64,000 nt of DNA from Antennarius striatus (taxonomy: Eukaryota > Chordata > Actinopteri > Lophiiformes > Antennariidae), in contig NC_090777.1 in assembly GCF_040054535.1 (NCBI RefSeq), positions 14,951,001 to 15,015,000 on the forward strand. The letters run 5' to 3'. Of the stretch, positions 39,577-51,183 are shown in pieces (positions within the stretch are counted from its first letter, which is position 1; each line of letters begins with the position of its first letter). The position numbers were made by a program, and so were the translations under genes. The notes below the pieces were generated by a model. The model was given only the letters and a program-made list of their open reading frames with translations, did not search any database and had not been told where the DNA came from.

Positions 39577-42500
39577 ATAATCAGGATGTCTAAGACAAAA
39601 TTGTCCATGTGAAGTTATTTCCAGCCAATAATATTCTTCATTTCTTTTCATTTAGACTATTTCTGAAGTCTTCATCACAAGCAACACGTCTCCCATTACA
39701 CAGAGTTGTTTTATCTTGGCTATTTTGAAGAATGGATTATAGCAGCTCTAAGGAAATGGAGTCGCCATCAAACACACAGTTCATGTTTATAATCTGTTAT
39801 ATTTTTCAAAGTCCTTGTAGCTGAGTGCAACAAATAACTTCCTCTGTAGCGTTTATGACATGCTAATGATTGACGAGTCTCCTCATCTCTTAGTATCAAA
39901 AGATTGTGATAAAATGACTGACATGACCTTTAACGAACATCTTACCAATGGTCCAGACTAGGCTGGCCTCCACAGGCGTAGTGGTCTCATCTATGTCGTT
40001 ACCATAGAGACAAAGCCCAGCCTCCAGTCGTAGACTGTCCCTGGCACCCAGACCAGCCAGCTTCACCTCGCTGTTAGCCAGCAGCTTCTCCGTCAGCTCC
40101 ACCACCCTGGATCGAGGGCAGGATATCTGGGACAGAAAGACAAGTAGATGTGAGTCTGCAGCCACGCAGAATGGAAGTAAAGGACTAGAAACAGAAGTTT
40201 TGATCTCATCACTACTGAAATATTATTTCAGTAAGGATATAAAAGTATTAAACCAATGCGTGACAGTAGTTGAGTTGTGCATATAGTGTCAATTTTCCAT
40301 AGCAATGGGAAGAAAAAGTCCAACTGAGCCAACAGACAGCAGCATATTTGTACACAGCAGAGGCGCCTGTAGCTACGCAGCTCTACATGTATGATGGTTT
40401 GCTGTGATACGTGTTGCCTTTTGTAAATAATTTGCAGCTCCTGTGTTTTGGATACCTGGGCTTGCACTAGGAGGTAGTATGACTAAGCCACTGTGGCTCA
40501 GTGTAAAAGAATTGAGTAAGCCACATTCTGTTTCCAAGACAGCAGTCAAGCGACGCCCATTGTGGGGGGAGATACACCATTGGTGTTAATTCAATGATAT
40601 AATTTTTTATTTCAATTTTAAAAGACATGAATAATAGCAAGTGAGGTGAATACACATTTACATGCATCACTGGTTATTCCTGCCGGTCATAGGGATCAAA
40701 AGTGTAAGTCTACAAAAAAACAAAAAGTATTGATAATATCTTTCATTTACCTTCTGATCGGTCTGTCACCACTCCTACCCCCTCTCAGCATTCACCATTT
40801 GTTGTTCAATTAGAACGTTAACACAAAATCTACTATAAAACACTCGATTCTCATTTTCTTTCGATCGATCGTCCTCGCCTTGTCGTCACCAATTTGCGGG
40901 TTTAGCTTGTAAAAATAGAATCTTTTTGTTTTTCATTGGACAAGAGGAGGTCATGACCCGAGTACATTTTTAATGATTGGGAGCGTTCGTATGAATTCGG
41001 CTATTTCCGTCGGCATTCGCGCTGCCTAGCAAGAATAAAAGTTTGTTTTCTTATGTTACCGCTCGGGGATTTTCACGAGTCCATAAAAGTTCTAAGTTTT
41101 AGCCTTTTTTTCCTAAAAATAAGAACGCCACCGTGGCTACACAGGCTAAAAACCTTGAAGCCATTCTGGAATTTACCTCGCCTATGGCTACCGCAAGCTC
41201 AGGATACTATGCTTGTCCATTTGTGGTTTCAATAATAATGTGATTAACTGTTCATACAGTGATGAAATATTTGAACTATTCATCCTTGCAGCTCAGCTCT
41301 CAGACTGCAGGCGTATCAGATTTCGATCCATATCTGATTTTTAGGAATGACTGTTCACACTGTTTTTAGCAAGTGTCCATATGCAATCTGGCTCTGTTCT
41401 GACTGGGCCACATTATCAGCTGATCTGACAGGTTGCCGTAGCAACGACGTCGGGGTGGAGTGGTCGTTCAGTGCGCGTAATGTGTGAGGTATACTGTAAT
41501 TGAGACGGCGGCAACAACAACGACGACGACAAACGTGAGGTTTTTTTACCTTTGCGTATTGGCCATATCACTGTCTGGTAGAGGTTGAGAAAACACACAC
41601 ACACCAGACAATCGTCAATTTATTTTTCCGTTTTTTATCGCTCTGTAATGCGCGACGCTCTTCCTACTGGCGCCTTGCTTTCTCGTCATAGATATGACGT
41701 TGTGGTTCGCCATATCTGATCGGACGCCTCTGTCCCCATCCAACACAAAACTACCTCCTGAATGTGGTTTCAATCCGTCCCACAAAAATGATTTTATGTG
41801 GTATGTGACTGTTATGACTACAGATATAGGCGACTAGTCTGAACCAGGTCTAAGGGTGGCATGGTCTGCCTGTATGTCACTATATGAAATCTACATAATT
41901 ACCTGTGGATTGTTCCTTCCAACACCACACTACAGGTTTTGTAAAGCCTCACAAAATATTTTTTTTTAAAAACAGTAAAAAAATGCGTGAAGGGAATGAG
42001 AGATACTGACCTCCACCCCATCCTCTCCAGTGTATCCACAGCGAGTGACCCGACAGCCAGGGACACCGAACACAGCTGCAAGGGTGGAGGTCATGAAGGT
42101 CAACTTACTGAGATCCTCTTTTATCCCTTCTTGGAGCACCTGAGACATGGATGGTCCTAAAAACACATTCATCTATTAGCTAAAAGTCAATTAAAGGGGA
42201 TTCACTGAGAAATGAGAGAAAACTGGTGAAAACAACTGATGGAATAAAGAGTGAAACTAAAAACAACCACAAAATAATGAGAAAGAGATGGAAATTAAAT
42301 CAAAGGATGGGAGGAAGATGAAGGGAGGAAAAGAATGAGGCAAATATTTGGAAGTAGAAAGAGAAGGTATGAATGAGAACCGTGGGAGAAGACAGGAAAG
42401 AGGCCAGATGAAATGAAAAGAGAAAGGAAGTAGGGGAAGTAATATTTCACCTTGAAGTGCAATCAGTGCTTCATCGAGGAACTCTAGATCGACATCCAAT

Positions 42501-45500
42501 CCTGCAGCTTTGCACTCTGCAAGTCTGGCCTACAGGTGAAACACACACACACACACACACACATGCACATCAGACACACATCAGGGGCTTCTCCAGTTCT
42601 CAGTTCAGAACGGAAGAAGCCACTGGGATGAGAGGCGAAACGTCTTCAAGAAACTTTCTTAAAGTCCAGTGGATTGATTTAAACAGCTTTGGACAACCAT
42701 GACCTGGATAACTGAGAACCTACACAGACATCAGACACTTCTGTCTCCACACACACATACACACACACATACACACACAACCACTCAGTGTTTACCTTCA
42801 TATGAGCAGAGTCCTTGTCGGCACAGCCAGCGTTGGAGACGACGTAGAGGTAGCCCTGATCTGACTTTGTGACTATGAGGTCATCGATAATCCCCCCTTT
42901 CTCACTGGTGAAGAGGGTCAGTGTCCCCTGGGGGTGAGAGAGGAGACACCTGGGTGAGGAATCGTAGACAAACACAGGCTACGTACAAAGGTAAATTAAC
43001 TAATTATAAGATAATTGTGATATTATGTCAAAAGAAGAAGATAGAAGTGAATGATTATCTTCCCCTTTACTGCTGGACGACTAAATATAGCCTAAACTAC
43101 TGTAATAATATTATCCACATTATCCTCATGATGCCTCTAATAATAACATAAAACAACATGAAACAAGATTTAATCTAACCTGGTTGTCTTTGAGTTCTGC
43201 GATATCTGCAACCACAAGAGACTCCATGAATTTCACTCGATCTTTGCCGTGGACTTTGGTCTGGCAGAAAAACAATAAGTTACACAAAGCAATCAAACAT
43301 CACAAGTGTGTTTTTACATCCCGCTTCAAAGCAGTGATGTACAGTATTTTCTGCACTATAAGGCGCACCTTTATTGAATTGTTTATTTTATAATTTATTC
43401 CATATGTAAGGCGCACTGGATTATAAGGCTCATATTATAAAAAAATTAAAATAGATTTTATAAAATAGTGGCTGTAGTTGCGCTATCCCTCCACTAGCTA
43501 GAGCATTCATGACTGTGAGTACCTTTAGTCAGCTGTGAAAGGCTATCATTATTTCAATGAAGCCATTCTGAGCCTCATCAAGGAAACCTGATCACTTGAT
43601 CACTTTGCATCTTAGGTCCCGTCCACATGATGCTGGAACTTTTTGAAAATGCAACAGATATCCGGAACGAAAACGCAACTCTTTGAAAACACTGGCCACT
43701 GGTGGATTTTTTTAAAACCGCTGGGTCTGCGTTGTCGTGTGGACGGTGTATCTGCAACTTTTTAAAAATGCTGACGTCTTGCTTGCGACGAAAACCTCTG
43801 TGACGTCATATTTATGGGCCCGTGTGTTGTGACAACAAAACACGGAGGATTCCTATTGGATCAAATTTGACTGAATACTGCCACCACATGGTTTGGCATG
43901 CTTATAGCCGTCTTTGAAAACACATTGATGCACTTACGTGTGGACGGAGATTCTTTTGAAAACGCTGTCGTGTGGACGCGAATCGTTTTCGATGCGTTTT
44001 CAAAAAGTTGCATTTTTTTAAAAATCCGTCATCGTGTGGACGGGGCCTCAGAACGGAGTCAATCGGCAGAAGTCTTAGGCCCATATTAAAAATCCTGACA
44101 TTAAAAACTGGTTAAATTAATTACGAGTGGACCACTCAGTTCGAACAGGGCGGATTATTTCCTGATCTGAAGTTCGAAGCAGATATTTAAGCTCCGACGT
44201 TCGTCTTCGTTTATTAATTAAATATTGTTCGATCGATCCGTAGTCCAGTCAGAGGTGAGGTGCAGCTACTTGCTGCTATGTGTCCTAAACAATTTTTCAA
44301 CTAGTCTTTAATGTCAGGTTGCTAATTTACTGGATAATGTGACGCTGTTTTACTCCTAGAACTGACTTTAACGTCGGTGTCTCACCACCGTGAATCTCAC
44401 AACACGTCGCTGCAGACAGAATACACAAGCCTGAATGCGCCCCTCCGCCGCCCGCCCAGAGCTATCAACTACATTTGTAAATCAATGCAGCACACCCGTT
44501 GACACCTTTGTCTAGCAGTGACTGCTCTTAGAATTTCAGAAAAGGCTGGAAGTTCAGCTTTGAGGGTCTTTCATTCACCATATGCCGGTTTCTCCGTGTG
44601 TTTCCACAAACCAATAGAATGGACCGTCACTAGATTCCAGATGACAGCACAATGACATTTTTTAGACCAATTAAGTTTAATTTTTTTTTAAATTTAATTT
44701 TATATACTGGTTTGATCCCCGAAGGGAAATAAAGTGGTTTATTTCCGACGCCAAATAGTTAGGAAATACTGAGATCAATCAGTCAGTCAAACTTCATTAA
44801 TAGAATTGTTGAAAGTTCCTTATGTTTTGCTACGTTATCGTAGCCGCCACTTTGGCGACGCCCCTTGACTACCGTAGTTAGGGGGCATAGGCCCGAATAC
44901 CTTGTGAGGGTACCCCTGGTGGTGGGGTGTGGCATGACTGCCAGCCAGACTGCCGCCTTTTTTCAGCGAACTTGTTTTTAACCAATACTAATATTAATAT
45001 TAATCCATATATAAGGCCCATCAGATTATAAAGCGCACTACGGGATTATGAGAAAATTATAGGCGTTTAGGTGTGCTTTATGTTGCGGAAAATACTGTAA
45101 TTGTCAGTGTTCATGTGTTTGTCCGTTCGTTACTCCAACAAACATCTTCGCAACCTTTGCAGATAGAAAGATGAAGCAAAAAGCACATTACAAAAATAAG
45201 ATGATGACCTACAGAAAACTAGGTCGAGATTAAATTTCAACTTTGTACACTCCGGAACCGGATAAGATAGAAAGACGAGGGAGAAGGCTAGTGTAACAGC
45301 ATAGATCAAAGCTAGTGCTTCGATCTACTTATGCGCCAGCTTTGATCTATGGTCTTACTCACCCTGGCTTTCTCCATATGCGCTACTGAATGTACTAGTC
45401 AGGTGCTACTTTCAGGGTACCCTTAAGTCGCGGGATGTGGCGGTCTCTGACTGCCTTGTTGTTTTTGTGACGGGTCATTTTTTTGCGTCATCAAACCACT

Positions 45501-47047
45501 TAATGTGAAGACCTGCATCTACCAATGAGTAGGACTATACATGTGCATGTATTTACCTGTGTTCAAGTTCTCACCTGCAGCATGTGGCTAACGTCAAAGA
45601 TGGAGCAGTGTTGTCTGGTGTGCATGTGGGAGGCAATGTGACTGTCTTTGTACTGGACAGGCATACTCCAGCCTGCAAACCCCACCATCTTTCCCCCATG
45701 TTCTCTGTGGAAGTCAAACAGTGGAGTCTTCTTCAAGGCAGCCTGTGAGGAGATGAAGCACCATACTGAGTAACTCAGAATCAATACGCATACACTGATG
45801 GGTTACTACTAAATAGTTAATGAATTATGTCTTTATACTGCTAGGAATTGAAATACCTGCAAAAAGTTTATTTATGTTTGAAATGCTGCTAAAATGTATT
45901 TTATTCAGTGTAATGACATGGTAGGTACACTAAACAAATATCCTGAAAAGTCTTTTTCTCTCAAACGGCCTGGACTTTCAGGAACAGTGTGACCTTTGAA
46001 CCAGCCGGTGAAGAGGGGCTTATCAGCACAGGAGGAGAAATGCATGATGGGATAGAGAGTGTGATAAGACTCAAGTGCATTCTATAATCGAATCAGAGAA
46101 TAGGAGGCTGTCCTGGTTGTGGTGTGCCCACACGCACACACAAACACTTCCTGTTACTCTGTTAGAATACTGCATCCTTTTATCCCCTCAGCATCAGGCG
46201 ACATGTTAGATCAGGGGTCTCCAAACTTTTTCCTGGAAGGACCACATAACTTGTCCCTTCTCTGATGGGGGGCCGGGTTCAGTTTGTAACAGAAAAACTG
46301 TGACGATGGCAGGTGTGCCAAAATGTAAATATTTGTTTTCCAGAACCAAATATCAATAACCCTAACGGTTATTATTTCATTTGGGAGAGCAACACAGAAG
46401 TCAATGAGACTGTCAGGCTTGAATGCGTCTTTCAGAAAATCACAGTTCTGTAACTCAAACTGATAAGAAGTCTGGGCTTCATCAATGTCAGCAACAAAGG
46501 GGTTCTGGAACAGACACTCCTTTTGCATTAGCGGAATCGCACACCGAACTTGACCTTCAGGATTTCCCATGCTTCACACACCTTTCAGCTGGGAACAGGA
46601 TCGCTGGGTTCTCTGCAGAGAGGGTTTGTGTAGCAGGGAGATGAATGAAGTTGTGTTTTTTCACTTTGTCAAAAACCAGCGCTAGTTTCACCTCAAATGC
46701 TTTTATGTGGGAATACATACAATATTTCTGTGAAGTCTGCTAAAAATGTAAGGTTCCATTTCCACTCTGGATCGATCAGATATGGGACGGTTTTGTTGGG
46801 GGGGGGGGGGGGCATTTTCCTCGTACTGTGCAGGGAGCCGTGCCAAATGGGAAGGCGGGCCTCTTCCAGCCCTAGGGCATTAGTTTGGGGACCACTGCGT
46901 TAGAGTCATAGAAGTCCTCCCTGACATGACCTTTATCTCTGCAGTTTGAGAACATTTCTACAGACAGAAAGTCTCCTCTCACTGACAGGAGTACACAGTT
47001 CTGTCATCACGTGTGGGTTTAATCAAAGCATGATGTGCGGTTCAGTG

Positions 47048-47110
<63 letters not shown>

Positions 47111-48207
47111 TGTGTGTGGCACAGATGCCCATTATGTCTGCATGAAGTGGTTACTGCTGAGACCCTCTGCCGTTACTGTAACACCAATCCACACCCCTCA
47201 CCATTGGACAATGGACGCGTCACCAAGGCGGTCACTGACTAACTACAGGCTGGTCACTCAGGAGACATGTTGGTGTGAACCAGCATGGAGCCCACATGTG
47301 AATAAATAGTGACTACACCCCCCATTGAGGTGGTCCTGATCTGGATCTAGCTCCGGCACACCAAACGGAGCCGAACCGTCCTCCGAGTCAAAATACCGCA
47401 GGATCATAGATTGATGTCTGTGTAGGCTCTCAGTTATCCAGGTCATGGTTATCCAAAGCTGTTTAAGTCAATCTAGCATGGCCTCTCATTAGCATATCCT
47501 ACCCAAGATCCTTACCAATGTTCAGATCTTGGACAGGGAAAATAAACGGTTTGAGAGAGGAGGGAAAGAAGCCATCCACGTCAAAGTGGAGAAGTCATCT
47601 CTGAACAGGGGGGGTGGTCTGCGACATCATCTTTCTCCCATTTACAATCATGTCCTTTCGAAACTCCCAAAAAGATTGTCTCAGGTGATGTGTCTCATAC
47701 TAGTGACCCTCATTAGCATACAAAGGTGAAACTCACATTTCAACGACCCCCCTTTGACACCCCATCAAAAATGGTTGAGGAACCAGACAGCTTTCAACGA
47801 TGGTCATTGGAATGTGAGTAGCACCGACCGAACCCCACAGGGTTATTAATAAGCTGGGACAAGACCAGCCACCTTCAGAACTGAAGAAGTCTGGATGAGG
47901 GACGAAACATCTTCAAGAACTTTCTTTACATCCAGTGGATGGACTTAAAACAGCTTTGGGTGATCACAGATTGATTACATAGATGTTGTTCCTGCTGTTA
48001 TTGTGACAGAAACATCAACCACACTAGCTTCAGTGTGTTCCACTGCGTTCTGTCAGTCACGCTCACCTCTGCTCCCACAGCCCGTCTCTGATGCCGCTGC
48101 AACAAACATCCAGCCCCAGCGACCCGGAGCAGTCCGTCTCTGGAAGCCCGCAGCCCGAGACCCCCGAGCCCCACTCCCCCGACCCCGACCACCGACCGAG
48201 CCCACAT
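38893..48207 (-). CDS. amt: Aminomethyltransferase, glycine cleavage system T-protein
   Basis: AMT is the mitochondrial T-protein. It takes the aminomethyl group from lipoylated H-protein and, with tetrahydrofolate, forms 5,10-methylene-THF and releases ammonia. Nine coding exons, high to low: 48207-48067, 45742-45575, 43260-43180, 42927-42796, 42529-42451, 42156-42011, 40126-39946, 39466-39311, 39068-38893. They total 1,260 bases (419 residues; human 403), all in frame. The start region [11 protein letters not shown]...RRAVGAE is arginine- and glycine-rich with almost no acidic residues, as expected for mitochondrial import. Conserved blocks are [87 protein letters not shown] and [18 protein letters not shown]; the end is [15 protein letters not shown] codon precedes the chosen ATG at 48,207. 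Confidence 0.97.
39517..39571. repeat. (AC)n microsatellite in amt intron
   Basis: About 27 AC units flanked by TATATA on the left and AGTATATAA on the right, roughly 50 bases from the exon at 39,311-39,466. Confidence 0.95.
41288..41853. mobile_element. Longer MITE related to 34,202-34,381
   Basis: It shares CCTGAATNTGGTTT, CCGTCCCACAAAAATNNGAT and TAGGCGACTAGTNTGAAC with the 180-base copy. The complement of its right end is AGACCTGGTTCAGACTAG, and its left end contains CTCAGACTGCAGGCG. It lies in an amt intron and is non-coding. Left boundary is approximate. Confidence 0.5.
42541..42562. repeat. (AC)n at an amt 3' splice site
   Basis: On the gene strand this reads (TG)11, ending about 11 bases before the AG of the exon 42,529-42,451 acceptor, so it occupies the place of the polypyrimidine tract. 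Confidence 0.9.
42587..42717 (+). mobile_element. Penelope-like element terminal fragment
   Basis: It matches 47,868-47,965 (GATGAGNGNCGAAAC, TCTTCAAGAA, CCAGTGGAT, AACAGCTTTGG), and its right half is the reverse complement of 47,405-47,465. It lies in an amt intron. Assignment rests on the endonuclease-like segment in the larger copy. Confidence 0.5.
43342..45097. mobile_element. TIR DNA transposon with TATAAGGCGCAC ends
   Basis: The left end is CAGTATTTTCTGCACTATAA followed by GGCGCACC; the complement of the right end is CAGTATTTTCCGCAACATAA. TA flanks both ends (43,340-43,341 and 45,098-45,099), consistent with a TA target duplication. No transposase is recognised, so the copy is non-autonomous. 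A second MITE lies inside it. Confidence 0.7.
43614..44048. mobile_element. MITE with GTCCACACGATG ends, nested
   Basis: The left end is AGGTCCCGTCCACATGATG and the complement of the right end AGGCCCCGTCCACACGATG. The interior repeats TTTTGAAAACGC and GTCGTGTGGACG several times in both orientations, so the element is largely self-complementary. It lies within the transposon 43,342-45,097. Confidence 0.75.
46212..46897 (-). mobile_element. hAT-Charlie-like remnant
   Basis: The ends are CAGGGGTCTCCAAACTTTTT and, complemented from the right, CAGTGGTCCCCAAACTAATG, classic Charlie-group termini. The flanking 8-mers TGTTAGAT and CGTTAGAG agree at six of eight positions, fitting an aged 8-base target duplication. 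On the minus strand a transposase piece like [20 protein letters not shown] survives; the rest of the protein is missing, so this is an internally deleted copy. It sits in amt intron 1. Confidence 0.75.
47050..47107. repeat. (GT)n microsatellite in amt intron 1
   Basis: About 29 GT units followed by a TTTGTGTGTGTG variant end. Confidence 0.95.
47400..47970 (+). mobile_element. Penelope-like retroelement 3' fragment
   Basis: A plus-strand segment around 47,525-47,690 encodes [20 protein letters not shown] then [19 protein letters not shown], the carboxy end typical of GIY-YIG-bearing Penelope-like elements of fish. It is bounded by an inverted terminal piece (47,405-47,465) and a direct one (47,868-47,965), as in elements with pseudo-LTRs. 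Only the extreme end of the protein is present, so the copy is heavily truncated. It lies in amt intron 1. Confidence 0.6.
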
Positions 48208-48360
48208 CACGCACGCCGAGTCCCCGCTGAAGTCTCACTCACGACGGTCGGACAGTTCTGTCGCGCCAACTTCCAACGCGTCACTGAAAGTTCTACCGAG
48301 CCGTGAAAAACACGGGAAGAGGCAAACGCGGAGGCAGACGCAAAGACTTGTGGGTAATGT
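48208..48360 (-). promoter_or_regulatory. amt promoter region
   Basis: CpG-rich sequence directly upstream of the amt start (CACGCACGCCG, GTCGCGCC, AACGCGTC) contrasts with the AT-rich DNA beyond 48,400. No TATA box stands out. Confidence 0.4.
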
Positions 48361-48863
48361 AGTTGTTGATTCAAACAGTCCCGTACAAAGGTTCGAGAAA
48401 TGACACGATTCTTACCTCATCACATTAGACGTAAAGTAGTAAAAAAAAATAATACAAATAAATAAAAGTTAATTTTACAAGCTTTCTGATATGAGAGTAG
48501 AAAAATTGATTTCCGAATTAGTTTTATTCATGTGCAAAGTATGGTTTGCATTTCAAAGCAGAGAAAGGAAAGAGGAGCCTCCATGATGATTCTGATCCGC
48601 GTCACATGAAAGAATCAGAACTGGGTGACTTGAACCCTTGAACCAAGTTGTGTAAAGACAAAATAAAAGTCTGTCGGCTGGTCCAGTTTTGAATTTATAA
48701 ATGTGAACATTAACATATTACTGTATTCTGTTCTGATTTAAATTCTATATAAATTAAGACCATTCATTTTATCTACCTGGAGCCCAGAAAACAGCACTGA
48801 TTTTTCTGTCTTAAAGAGGGATTCCTCATTTGAGAGTGTAGCCAAATACATTTGTCCAGTTGA

Positions 48864-48958
<95 letters not shown>

Positions 48959-51183
48959 TGTGTCTGTGTCTGTGTCTGTGTGTCTGTGTGTGTGTTAATA
49001 CCAACATACCCCATCCTGCCCCAGAACAGTCGTCCTTTGGCATGAGAAACTAATTATAGCCCCATGTGTCTGCTGCTATTTTAGGTCTTGACTGCCAGCA
49101 GGGTGAGGCATGTGCTCCAGCATATTTGGAGGGGGATGACAGGCCTGAGAAGACTTCCTCTCTCTCTCTAACTCTGCCATGGGTCAGGATGGGTGTGCTA
49201 AATCAGAACCTGGGTGCACACAAGTAGTCTTAGAACTGAGGCGTTCTATAGTTGCTCTGTGACACATAAACACTCATAAGCAGGTGTAGGACCCTAAGGT
49301 AAAAGACTCCCTCTTGTTTTAATACATCAACAGTCTCTGTTGGATCTTTTGGATTCTACTTGAGCTCACTTGGAATATTTTGGTGACGCTGTGGCTCCTG
49401 GACAAGCTGCACTGTGTACATATGCAGCGCAACTCCTTGCTGCTCTCTTGGGTGCAGACGCATGTTTAGGCAATCAAGTGGCTGAATGTGAAGTTGAATA
49501 AGAAGAACATCTCAACAAGAACAAAGAAGTAAACTCACAAGGTGTCATAGGGTAAGTGGGTGAAGATAAACATCAATGTTAAACTAATTTATCTGTGACA
49601 AAAGAGCAGCTCTGGCAACACAGTGTCTTGTATTCAGTCAGGTAGTCTGGCAGTGATCAGTTAATCATTTATTATTCCTCATAAGGTAGGAGTCTACCAT
49701 GGTCTTTGATCCCGGCACCACTGTGCCTTCATGGATTTGACCACCAGCTCTATTTATAGCTCTGATAAATTAGACATTCATATGACCTCTTTGTTTTGTG
49801 TTCAAACAGAAGTCAAACTGATCTGTCTACTTGACCGGTCTTGTGTCAGTGTATTTTTATTAACCTTTGGATTCAAAATACTTAAATAGCACAAGATGAG
49901 AATACGATTTTTTTAAATGAAGGGTAAAAAGGAACAGAAAATAGTGAGTGCTAGTCAAATCTGTTCCCATTCATCTGTATATTTCAACTGTAAATATATT
50001 TAGCTATTTTGAGGACAGTGTGTCACTAAGAAAATACATCAAAGCTTTTAAAGATAAAAAATACAGTAATAAATATATTTAAATAATAAAATATGTAATT
50101 AAATAGATTAAATATACATTACTATAAATACATGACATACTCCATCCCACTGACACTCTATTATAATTATTTCCTTTGTTTCTCTTCCACATTCAGAGAT
50201 GACCCATCATATCCTCTATACTCGTCTTAGTATTTGTGATTCAAATGAAATTAGATCCTACCTTAAGTAACAGTTATATTTACTCATGTGAGACATTCAA
50301 ATCACCGCAACACAGACAGAATGATCTGCGGTAGCTGTCACAGTGTTGAGATGAAGTTAAACATGGATGCAAAGTGTTTTTATAGATCCTACTCTACATT
50401 ATGAGCACATGGGTCATTCCAGTGTTTGATAAATAAGTTAACCCAATCTCTCTTACATTTACAGCTCAGTCTTAGAATAGCCACAAAATAAAAATAACTA
50501 TCATTAAAAATAAAATGGAACCTTTTAGAGCTGGTCTTCCACTAACAAAATAACCAATTGTAGGCTCCAGCTTGCTGATACACTGATGTTTGTGTTGATC
50601 CATTCACAGCCTATTCCACTTCTTGATCCTGTTTCAATCCCAGACCTCCTGGTTGGTGACACCCTACTGACACTGACGTTTAAAGAATTTTAAAGGTAGC
50701 CTCCCACTTCAATCGGAAATCAATACTTTGGATGTCTTCAGGTGAGAAAACAGTGGTTGAAACATTACTTCTTATCCCAAATCATTACATTTCAACGCTC
50801 TATGTGCAGTACGCTAAGACTTCGCATAAGCATCTGTGTGCAGCAAACAGGGCCTTCCCAAAAACATCCTATTAAACATCAAGCTGGCATGATGTGATAT
50901 TTCGATTCGTCAGAGGTAAAGACAGCAGCTGTTAGGGTGGACAAGCGATCTACTGCTCTCCTCTGCAAAGCTTTTTGTGTGACGTAACGATCAACGCCGC
51001 CTCCTTTGGGACTTCACTCTATCTTTATCAGTATGTGATATTACTGGCTACTGGAATTGCATATAATGAGACAAAGGGTACCATTTTGGTCTTTATAAGA
51101 TGCCAAGGGATGTCACAAATGTTTGTGTTTGGAGATCAGCATTGATTAAAAGTATCTGGTCATGTTTCTCAAGGGGAGACAAG
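48361..51183. other. Intergenic stretch between amt and lsmem2
   Basis: The amt and lsmem2 genes diverge from this 2.8-kb interval. It holds the microsatellite at 48,869-48,992 and otherwise AT-rich sequence with no recognised gene. An lsmem2 promoter should lie near its right end; I cannot point to a specific element. Confidence 0.5.
48869..48992. repeat. (GT)n microsatellite with (GTGTCT)n variant end
   Basis: About 44 perfect GT units are followed by GTGTCTGTGTCTGTGTCTG, a hexanucleotide variant block. Confidence 0.95.

Larger units (their letters stand above)
43315..45420 (-). repeat. Unclassified dispersed repeat, copy 3, split by an insertion
   Basis: The inverted copy of the 13,585/24,575 repeat starts TACATCCCGCTTCAAAGCAG at 43,315, is broken at 43,341, resumes at 45,098 with TTGTCAGTGTTCATGTG, and runs to about 45,420. 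It lies in amt intron 2. Confidence 0.75.

Noticed and set aside
51100-51183. Upstream in-frame ATG for lsmem2
   Set aside because: The added 28 residues (MPRDVTNVCVWRS...) do not resemble the family; the ATG at 51,184 gives the expected length.
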